From: a bacterium
GTDB taxonomy: Bacteria; Patescibacteriota; Minisyncoccia; Phycocordibacterales; VMGT01
Assembly: GCA_023264615.1 (NCBI GenBank)
Contig: JAHFLU010000005.1
Coordinates: forward strand, 1-32,763
Direction: 5' to 3'
Length of the DNA stretch: 32,763 nt
Part shown: positions 26,740 to 32,763 of the stretch, one piece after another
Layout: each line of letters opens with the position of its first letter
How positions within the stretch are numbered: the stretch's first letter is position 1
Program-made: the position numbers and the translations under genes
The notes under the pieces: generated by a model
Databases searched by the model: none
What the model was told of the DNA's origin: nothing
The model's input: the letters and a program-made list of their open reading frames with translations, nothing else

Positions 26740-27303
26740 ATGTTTCCTATCATTTGTGTCGGTGGCCCGACGGGCGCTGGCAAAGACACGATTGTGACGG
26801 AATTTCTGCAGAAGTATCCGAAGTATATCCGTATACCGAGGACAACAACTCGTGCGCCCCGCCCGCATGAAATTTCCGGCATTCATTACTACTTTCTCGA
26901 AGAAGCAATCTTTGATGCAGATGTAAAGAATGGCGTCATTTGTTCTATTGATCATTTCTGCGGCGCAAAGTATGGCATTGATATGCACAAGATCGAGAAG
27001 GCTGTAAGCAACGGCAGACATATCATTGGTGTTTTTGGCGTTTGCGCATACGGGTTGCGGGCAGCGTATGCACACGGCGCACTGCTCATATACATTGCCG
27101 CACCACTCGATCTCTTGGAAGAGCGCCTTGCCTTGCGAGGAGATCCTCCGGCGGAAATTAAGGAACGTATTGTTGCTGCGAAGCAGCAGCTTCAGGACGA
27201 GCCTTCCCAGTTTGACTATGTAATCGAAAATATACAATCGATTACCTGGGCTGTAGATGAGCTTTTTCGGGTTATTTCTTTTGCAACCAGTTTCTTTCCG
27301 TAG
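26740..27303 (+). CDS. Guanylate kinase-like protein
   Basis: ICVGGPTGAGKDTIVTEFLQKYPKYIRIPRTTTRAPRPHEISGIHYYFLEE; AKYGIDMHKIEKAVSNGRHIIGVFG. Confidence 0.75.
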   Translation: MFPIICVGGPTGAGKDTIVTEFLQKYPKYIRIPRTTTRAPRPHEISGIHYYFLEEAIFDADVKNGVICSIDHFCGAKYGIDMHKIEKAVSNGRHIIGVFGVCAYGLRAAYAHGALLIYIAAPLDLLEERLALRGDPPAEIKERIVAAKQQLQDEPSQFDYVIENIQSITWAVDELFRVISFATSFFP

Positions 27304-27320
27304 GCCTCTCGGGAGTCACA

Positions 27321-27352
27321 AAAACCCTGTTCGTCGTTACGAACAGGGTTTT
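27321..27352. terminator. Hairpin terminator
   Basis: AAAACCCTGTTCGT-cgtt-ACGAACAGGGTTTT. Confidence 0.8.
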
Positions 27353-27374
27353 GTTCGATTGCGCACCCAAAAGA

Positions 27375-27402
27375 TTGACTATTTTCAGCTATTTGTTAGT
27401 AT
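27375..27402 (+). promoter_or_regulatory. Putative tuf promoter
   Basis: TTGACT (27375-27380), 16 nt, TAGTAT (27397-27402) preceded by TGT; implies a ~180 nt leader. Confidence 0.5.
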
Positions 27403-27586
27403 TCCTTGTACCGCATGTCAATGCGTTTTTATGCATGAAAACTCCACAGACGGGCGTTATATCCGCGTCCCTGTCGGGGATTATTATTAGGATAGATGAT
27501 ATTGTGTGATGTAGTTATGAAAGTTGAGCCATTCTCGTGCGCTCAATCTTCGTAAGTACGGAATGCAGTCGTTAATACTAACTACT

Positions 27587-28777
27587 ATGGTAGATTTTGA
27601 CAGATCAAAGCCGCATGTAAACGTGGGAACAATCGGCCACGTTGACCACGGCAAGACAACGCTTACCGCAGCAATTTTGCATACGCTTAATCTTGCGGGT
27701 AAGGAAGTAAAACTGCGCCGCGTCGACGAAATCGACAATGCGCCAGAAGAGCGGGCGCGAGGAATCACAATCGCTCTTTCCCACAACGAGTACTCGACAG
27801 ATGCCCGCCACTATGCGCACATCGATGCGCCCGGCCATGCGGACTACATCAAGAACATGATTACGGGAGCAGCGCAGATGGATGGTGCGATTATTGTTGT
27901 TGCTGCAACAGACGGTGTGATGCCACAGACGCGAGAACACATCCTTTTGGCAAAGCAGGTGGGTGTACCGAAAATCGTTGTCTTTCTCAACAAAGTAGAT
28001 ATGGTTGACGATCCTGATCTCATTGACCTTGTGGAGGAGGAAGTGCGCGAACTGCTCACGAAGTACAATTTTGACGGTGCAAACGCTCCGGTCATCCGCG
28101 GCTCTGCACTGAAGGCTCTCGAGGCTAAATCCGTGGACGACGAATGGGCAAAGAAGATTCTTGAGCTTACGAATGCACTTGATACATATATTCCGGTTCC
28201 GGAACGTGCCGTTGATGCGCCATTTCTCATGCCCGTAGAAGACATTTTCTCGATTGAAGGCCGTGGTACTGTGGTGACTGGCCGTATCGAACGTGGGAAG
28301 GTCAAAGTTGGTGAAGAAATCGAAATTGTCGGGATGAAGCCAACGGCAAAGACTATTGTGACGGGTATTGAAATGTTCAACAAGTCGCTTCAGGAAGGAA
28401 TCGCAGGTGATAATGCAGGTATTCTTCTGCGCGGTGTGAAAAAGGAAGATGTTCATCGTGGCCAGGTGCTTGCGAAGCCTGCATCAGTAACACCGCACAC
28501 GGACTTTGAGGCTGAAGTATATGTTTTGAGCAAAGAAGAAGGAGGCCGCCATACGCCGTTCTTTAACGGCTATAAGCCGCAGTTTTACATTCGTACAACA
28601 GATGTGACGGGCGAGGCGACGCTTCCTGAAGGTACGGAAATGGTGATGCCGGGAGATACTGTGAAGCTTAAGATTAAACTTATCGCACCTGTTGCACTTG
28701 AGGAAAAGCAGCGCTTTGCTATCCGCGAAGGAGGTAAGACTGTTGGTGCAGGTGTTGTAACGCAGATCTTCGCATAA
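27587..28777 (+). CDS. tuf: Elongation factor Tu
   Basis: [77 protein letters not shown] track opens at 27524. Confidence 0.97.
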   Translation: MVDFDRSKPHVNVGTIGHVDHGKTTLTAAILHTLNLAGKEVKLRRVDEIDNAPEERARGITIALSHNEYSTDARHYAHIDAPGHADYIKNMITGAAQMDGAIIVVAATDGVMPQTREHILLAKQVGVPKIVVFLNKVDMVDDPDLIDLVEEEVRELLTKYNFDGANAPVIRGSALKALEAKSVDDEWAKKILELTNALDTYIPVPERAVDAPFLMPVEDIFSIEGRGTVVTGRIERGKVKVGEEIEIVGMKPTAKTIVTGIEMFNKSLQEGIAGDNAGILLRGVKKEDVHRGQVLAKPASVTPHTDFEAEVYVLSKEEGGRHTPFFNGYKPQFYIRTTDVTGEATLPEGTEMVMPGDTVKLKIKLIAPVALEEKQRFAIREGGKTVGAGVVTQIFA

Positions 28778-28794
28778 GATATTAAAGAGAAGCT

Positions 28795-29154
28795 ATGACA
28801 GAAGAATCGACAACAAAGAAAAAGCGAGGGCCGAAGAAGGAGGAGGTTGCCCAGAAGCTTCGGATCCGCGTCCGTGCGTATGAGCATAAGATTTTGGATG
28901 CCTCGGTACGGCAGATCATGGACACTGCTCTCCGTTTTGACGCTACTGTTCTTGGGCCGATTCCGTTGCCAACTGAAATCAAAAAATATACTGTTAATCG
29001 TTCATCATTTGTCTACAAAGACGCGCGTGAACAGTTTGAAATGCGGGTATCGAAACGATTAATTGACATCATTAATCCGTCACCGAAAGTCATTGAGGCT
29101 CTCACCAACCTGATATTGCCATCCGGTGTGAACATTGATGTAAAGATGACATAA
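28795..29154 (+). CDS. rpsJ: 30S ribosomal protein uS10 with basic N-terminal extension
   Basis: KLRIRVRAYEHKILDASVRQIMDTALRFDATVLGPIPLPTEIKKYTVNRSSFVYKDAREQFEMR. Confidence 0.95.
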   Translation: MTEESTTKKKRGPKKEEVAQKLRIRVRAYEHKILDASVRQIMDTALRFDATVLGPIPLPTEIKKYTVNRSSFVYKDAREQFEMRVSKRLIDIINPSPKVIEALTNLILPSGVNIDVKMT

Positions 29155-29262
29155 CGGATTCATCCGATAGTGAGAAGGTCGTATACTTTCTCACGCATTT
29201 CTCTACTTTATTGTTGGAGGAATGCGCGAGGAGGTATACGTTTGCTATATATATTGACCAAC

Positions 29263-29883
29263 ATGAAGTACATACTTGGGAAAAAAGAGAACATGACGCA
29301 AATTTTCGATGAAGCCGGCGTCGTACACTCTGGTACGCTTATTACAGCGGGGCCTGTTACGGTTACCCAGATAAAGACTGTCGATACAAAGGATGGTTAT
29401 GGTGCGGTGCAAGTAGGTTTTGGGAAAAAAGATCTCAAAAAAATGAACAAGGCGATGGCGGGGCACCTCAAAGGCATTTCCGGATTTAGCGTGATCCGTG
29501 AATATCGCGTAGATGATGTTTCAGGCATAGAAAAAGGCACAGAACAGACCGTCTCCCAGTTTGTTGTTGGAGATGTGGTCCGTATTTCTGCAACATCGAA
29601 AGGCAAAGGCTTTCAAGGTGTTGTGAAGCGTCACGGTTTTCATGGAGGTCCTCGATCTCACGGACAGAAACATTCTGAACGGGAACCGGGATCCATTGGT
29701 GGTGGTGGCCGAGCAGGTGGCCGTGTTATCAAGGGTATGCGCATGGCTGGACGCATGGGTGGTGACCGTGTTACGGTAAAGAATCTTCGTGTTCTTGCAA
29801 TTGATGCAGAGAGTAATCAGATGATCATTAGTGGCGCGGTTCCGGGACGTCGCGGTTCGCTCGTCGAAATCCGAGGCGTGTAA
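29263..29883 (+). CDS. rplC: 50S ribosomal protein uL3
   Basis: MKYILGKKENMTQIFDEAG...GFQGVVKRHGFHGGPRSHGQKHSEREPGSIGGGGRAGGRVIKGMRMAGRMG. ORF track opens at 29170. Confidence 0.95.
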   Translation: MKYILGKKENMTQIFDEAGVVHSGTLITAGPVTVTQIKTVDTKDGYGAVQVGFGKKDLKKMNKAMAGHLKGISGFSVIREYRVDDVSGIEKGTEQTVSQFVVGDVVRISATSKGKGFQGVVKRHGFHGGPRSHGQKHSEREPGSIGGGGRAGGRVIKGMRMAGRMGGDRVTVKNLRVLAIDAESNQMIISGAVPGRRGSLVEIRGV

Positions 29884-29897
29884 TTTTTATAAGGATC

Positions 29898-30578
29898 ATG
29901 GAAGCAACGGTTTACAATCAAAAAGGAGAAAAGAAGGGGGTCGTGACCTTGCCGGAGGCTGTTTTCGGTGTTCTCTGGAATGGCGACCTTGTGCATCAGG
30001 TAATGACGGCAATGGAGGCGAACGCACGTACGCCGATTGCACATACAAAAAACCGTGGTGAGGTTTCAGGCGGTGGCAAAAAACCCTGGCGCCAGAAAGG
30101 GACAGGGCGTGCACGTCACGGCTCTACTCGGTCTCCAATATGGGTTGGCGGCGGTGTGGCACATGGTCCGCGTAATGACAAGAATTACAATCAGAAGATC
30201 AATAAAAAGATGCGTGCAAAAGCTCTTTATACCGCGCTTTCACAGAAATTTAGGGATAATGAGATTCTTTTCGTGGATGAACTCTCACTTGGCGGTAGGG
30301 CGAAAGAAGGGAAGCAAGTTCTCTCGGATCTTGCAAAAGTGAAAGGCTTTGAGATGCTTGCAACGAAAGAGACGAACGCTGCGCTCATTGCGCTTGACGC
30401 GGATGTTGTCGGAACGACACGCGGCTTTCAGAACTTTAGAAATGTGATGACGATGCTTGCGATGGACATGAATCCAGTACGCCTCCTTACCTATAAATAC
30501 TTGATCGTGACGAATCCCGAGAAATCGGTTGCAGCGTGGAGCGCTCGTATGGGGGGCAAGAAAAGCGTAAACACATAG
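29898..30578 (+). CDS. rplD: 50S ribosomal protein uL4
   Basis: EVSGGGKKPWRQKGTGRARHGSTRSPIWVGGGVAHGPRNDKNY. Confidence 0.95.
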   Translation: MEATVYNQKGEKKGVVTLPEAVFGVLWNGDLVHQVMTAMEANARTPIAHTKNRGEVSGGGKKPWRQKGTGRARHGSTRSPIWVGGGVAHGPRNDKNYNQKINKKMRAKALYTALSQKFRDNEILFVDELSLGGRAKEGKQVLSDLAKVKGFEMLATKETNAALIALDADVVGTTRGFQNFRNVMTMLAMDMNPVRLLTYKYLIVTNPEKSVAAWSARMGGKKSVNT

Positions 30579-30592
30579 ACGAGAACCATACT

Positions 30593-30982
30593 ATGGCTAT
30601 TTTACATATACAACGAAAGAAAAAAGATGAGGGAAGTGTGGAGAAGAAAAAGACTTCCATGCCCGTGAAGGTGCGTTCGAAGGCATCGCCTGTGGATGTT
30701 TCTCGTATTGAGCAGATGCCTGTGCTTAAAAGCCCGCGTATTACTGAAAAGGTCTCACAGCTTATGGAATTGAACGTCTATACATTTAATGTGTTTAGCT
30801 CGGCAACGAAAAATGAAGTCAAGCGGGCGGTATTTGCCCGTTACAACGTGATGCCCGTGCATGTCAACATGGCAAAGGTTGTATCAAAGAGGAGGTTTAC
30901 CCGCGGTAAGATTGGCCGCACAGCACGTGGCAAAAAAGCATTTGTGTATCTCAAAAAAGGAGACAAGATAGAAATCATGTAA
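30593..30982 (+). CDS. rplW: 50S ribosomal protein uL23 with N-terminal extension
   Basis: LKSPRITEKVSQLMELNVYTFNVFSSATKNEVKRAVFARYNVMPVHVNMAKVVSKRRFTRGKIGRTARGKKAFVYLKKGDKIEI. ORF track opens at 30536. Confidence 0.9.
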   Translation: MAILHIQRKKKDEGSVEKKKTSMPVKVRSKASPVDVSRIEQMPVLKSPRITEKVSQLMELNVYTFNVFSSATKNEVKRAVFARYNVMPVHVNMAKVVSKRRFTRGKIGRTARGKKAFVYLKKGDKIEIM

Positions 30983-30985
30983 AAC

Positions 30986-31837
30986 ATGAAAAGCTATAAA
31001 CCAACAACAGCATCGCGGAGGCAAATGACGAATGTATTTTTCCGTCAGTTTTTGACTGTTGCTCAACCGCACAAACCGCTCGTATCCGGTTTCCGTCGTG
31101 CGAATGGCCGCAACAATGCCGGTCGCATCACCGTCCGTCACAAAGGAGGGGGGCACAAGCGCCGCTACCGTGATGTTGACTTTATCTACAATAAGAAAGA
31201 TATTCCGGCAAGGATTGAGAGTATCGAATACGATCCGAACCGCTCCGGCTTCATCGCTCTTGCGCTTTATGCAGACGGTGAGCGCCGCTACGTGCTCGCG
31301 CCCCGCACGCTTGCCGTTGGCGCTACATTTGTTGTTTCGACAAAAGCACCTATTCTTCTAGGGAATCGTACAACCCTTAAAAATATTCCGCTTGGTACAT
31401 TTATTTACAATATTGAACTGAAACCGCTCGGTGGAGGCCGCCTTGCGCGCTCCGCAGGCAACTACGCAGAAGTGGTGGCGCAGGAAGGTGGGTATACACA
31501 TATAAAGATGCCATCAACCGAGATTCGTCGTGTTTCCGACCAGGCGTGGGCGTCTATCGGCGAAGTCTCAAACCAGGAGCATCGGCTCACGAACTACGGT
31601 AAAGCAGGCCGTTCGCGTTGGAAGGGTATTCGCCCGACGGTCCGTGGTTCTGCGATGAATCCGGTCGACCACCCGCACGGTGGTGGAGAGGGTCGCTCTG
31701 GCCGCGGACGTCGCCGCGCAGTCTCCGCGTGGGGCAAACCAACAGGTAAGGGACACAAGACCCGTCGTGCTAAAAAGTATTCAAACGTACTCATCGTTTC
31801 TCGCCGTAAAGTCGGCAAGAAACGCAATCAGGTATAG
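30986..31837 (+). CDS. rplB: 50S ribosomal protein uL2
   Basis: GRNNAGRITVRHKGGGHKRRYRDVDF...RGSAMNPVDHPHGGGEGRSGRGRRRAVSAWGKPTGKGHKTRR. Confidence 0.96.
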   Translation: MKSYKPTTASRRQMTNVFFRQFLTVAQPHKPLVSGFRRANGRNNAGRITVRHKGGGHKRRYRDVDFIYNKKDIPARIESIEYDPNRSGFIALALYADGERRYVLAPRTLAVGATFVVSTKAPILLGNRTTLKNIPLGTFIYNIELKPLGGGRLARSAGNYAEVVAQEGGYTHIKMPSTEIRRVSDQAWASIGEVSNQEHRLTNYGKAGRSRWKGIRPTVRGSAMNPVDHPHGGGEGRSGRGRRRAVSAWGKPTGKGHKTRRAKKYSNVLIVSRRKVGKKRNQV

Positions 31838-31876
31838 TTTTTAAAAACATCTCCACCGTGGAGATGTTTTTAAAAA
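31838..31876. terminator. Strong hairpin terminator after rplB
   Basis: TTTTTAAAAACATCTCCA-ccg-TGGAGATGTTTTTAAAAA, 18 bp. Confidence 0.85.
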
Positions 31877-31949
31877 TACGCAGCGAAATAAAGAGGTCCT
31901 ACCTTGCTTTTTGTGCTGCACGTGCAGGTTGAATGTACCTTACGAGAGG

Positions 31950-31978
31950 TTGACATAACTAAATTAACATGCTATGTT
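31950..31978 (+). promoter_or_regulatory. Promoter of the orphan gene downstream of rplB
   Basis: TTGACA (31950-31955), 17 nt, TATGTT (31973-31978). Confidence 0.65.
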
Positions 31979-32028
31979 GAAACACGGCAGTAGTCTATTG
32001 AATCTATGGTCTAAGAAGGAGATAAGAC

Positions 32029-32454
32029 ATGAAGCCGTTGGCTGTGGTGTGTACTGTATTGATGGATAGAATTATACGTAATTGTGATACCGTTTCCTGC
32101 GCACTCATTCGTGAGGATTGTGCAGAGAAAAACGGGAATAAAATTTGGGAGCGAGAGGTTCAAATTAATGTTGCTCAAGGAGTGACATTGAGTATCTGTC
32201 AAAAAACTACGGAAGTTGTGTGTCATGGAGATCTCGAAATATCGACTCACTTTATAGCGACCATTGCTTCCTCAGAAATTTCCTGGGGGGAGACGGGAAA
32301 GGTGGTTATCGTCTGCTCGGGTGACATCGAGACCGAGGTGAAAGATCTGTACCATGCATGTCTTGGCCGTCTTGGATTGGATAGAAATGTGTGGCGGAAA
32401 TACCATTTTGACGCCATTGCGACACTTTATCAGATCGTTGTATCACCGAAATAA
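32029..32454 (+). CDS. Hypothetical protein
   Basis: 141 aa ORF with strong SD AGAAGGAGATAAGAC-ATG. Confidence 0.6.
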   Translation: MKPLAVVCTVLMDRIIRNCDTVSCALIREDCAEKNGNKIWEREVQINVAQGVTLSICQKTTEVVCHGDLEISTHFIATIASSEISWGETGKVVIVCSGDIETEVKDLYHACLGRLGLDRNVWRKYHFDAIATLYQIVVSPK

Positions 32455-32459
32455 CTTTT

Positions 32460-32487
32460 CGCCGCCCTCTCGTATGAGAAGGCGGCG
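32460..32487. terminator. Hairpin terminator between convergent genes
   Basis: CGCCGCC ... GGCGGCG with inner CTC/GAG. Confidence 0.7.
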
Positions 32488-32538
32488 TTCGTTCTTTCAA
32501 AGAAAATAATCACTGTGCGGACGGCGGAGCGTTGTTTG

Positions 32539-32763
32539 TTATGGGAACCAGCGCGTGTTTCTGTTCTTGAGGATTTGCGTGAGAGTATCTCTATCCCAGA
32601 GCCCTTTTGTCTCAGAGAGAATAGGATACATGAACGAGTCAGTATTATTGCTGTGTTCCACATGGAAAAGATGTGCGATGCCGTGTCGTAAGACGGTGAA
32701 AAGTGCCGGTTCGCCGACTGAAGAGATAAGATTGTAGTGAAAATCGGTATTGTATATGAGAAC
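32539..32763 (-). CDS. Partial hypothetical protein (C-terminal 74 aa; N-terminus off window)
   Basis: Manual translation of the reverse strand from the window edge: VLIYNTDFHYNLISSVGEPALFTVLRHGIAHLFHVEHSNNTDSFMYPILSETKGLWDRDTLTQILKNRNTRWFP*. Convergent with the terminator at 32460. Confidence 0.6.
   Translation of the reverse strand, partial: VLIYNTDFHYNLISSVGEPALFTVLRHGIAHLFHVEHSNNTDSFMYPILSETKGLWDRDTLTQILKNRNTRWFP

Noticed and set aside
27587-28777. EF-Tu DAPGH instead of DCPGH
   Set aside because: Cys/Ala variation at this position occurs in other EF-Tu/EF-1A lineages; not notable without a phylum alignment.
1-32763. CRISPR array, rRNA, tRNA, transposase or phage genes
   Set aside because: No regularly spaced direct repeats, no recognisable tRNA T-arm/acceptor patterns, and no integrase/transposase/phage motifs in the translations I read.

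Overview
This 32.8 kb window looks like a chromosomal segment from a Patescibacteria/CPR-type bacterium. That assignment is an inference from gene content, ribosomal protein style and small hypothetical proteins. It uses the standard code: TGA terminates, for example in the ATGA overlap at 2785-2788. The right part carries split str and S10 ribosomal clusters: rpsL-rpsG-fusA, then a ~6 kb insert, then tuf-rpsJ-rplC-rplD-rplW-rplB, after which the S10 order stops at a strong terminator. The insert encodes a candidate signalling cassette: a single-domain response regulator, a FIST protein, an orphan ABC_sub_bind lipoprotein-like protein, a sensor histidine kinase and a Cys-depleted HMA-like domain. 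The left part holds a secreted GH18-like modular protein, YvcK/CofD, HAD, a cellulose-synthase-like GT2, a ComEC-like MBL hydrolase, an RlpA-like protein, a ClpP-like protein with a degenerate active site, a TrmB-like regulator, metK, a DUF4349-like protein, rpmB, a site-2 protease and a YhbH/YeaH (DUF444) protein. Two CDSs run off the window edges and are absent from the ORF track (1-1962 minus and 32539-32763 minus). The strongest non-coding signals are a densely structured ~600 nt intergenic region before the ClpP-like gene, attenuator-like leaders, long perfect hairpins at most gene ends, and a recurrent extended -10 element 6-12 nt upstream of start codons that suggests leaderless mRNAs. 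No CRISPR array, tRNA, rRNA or transposase was seen.
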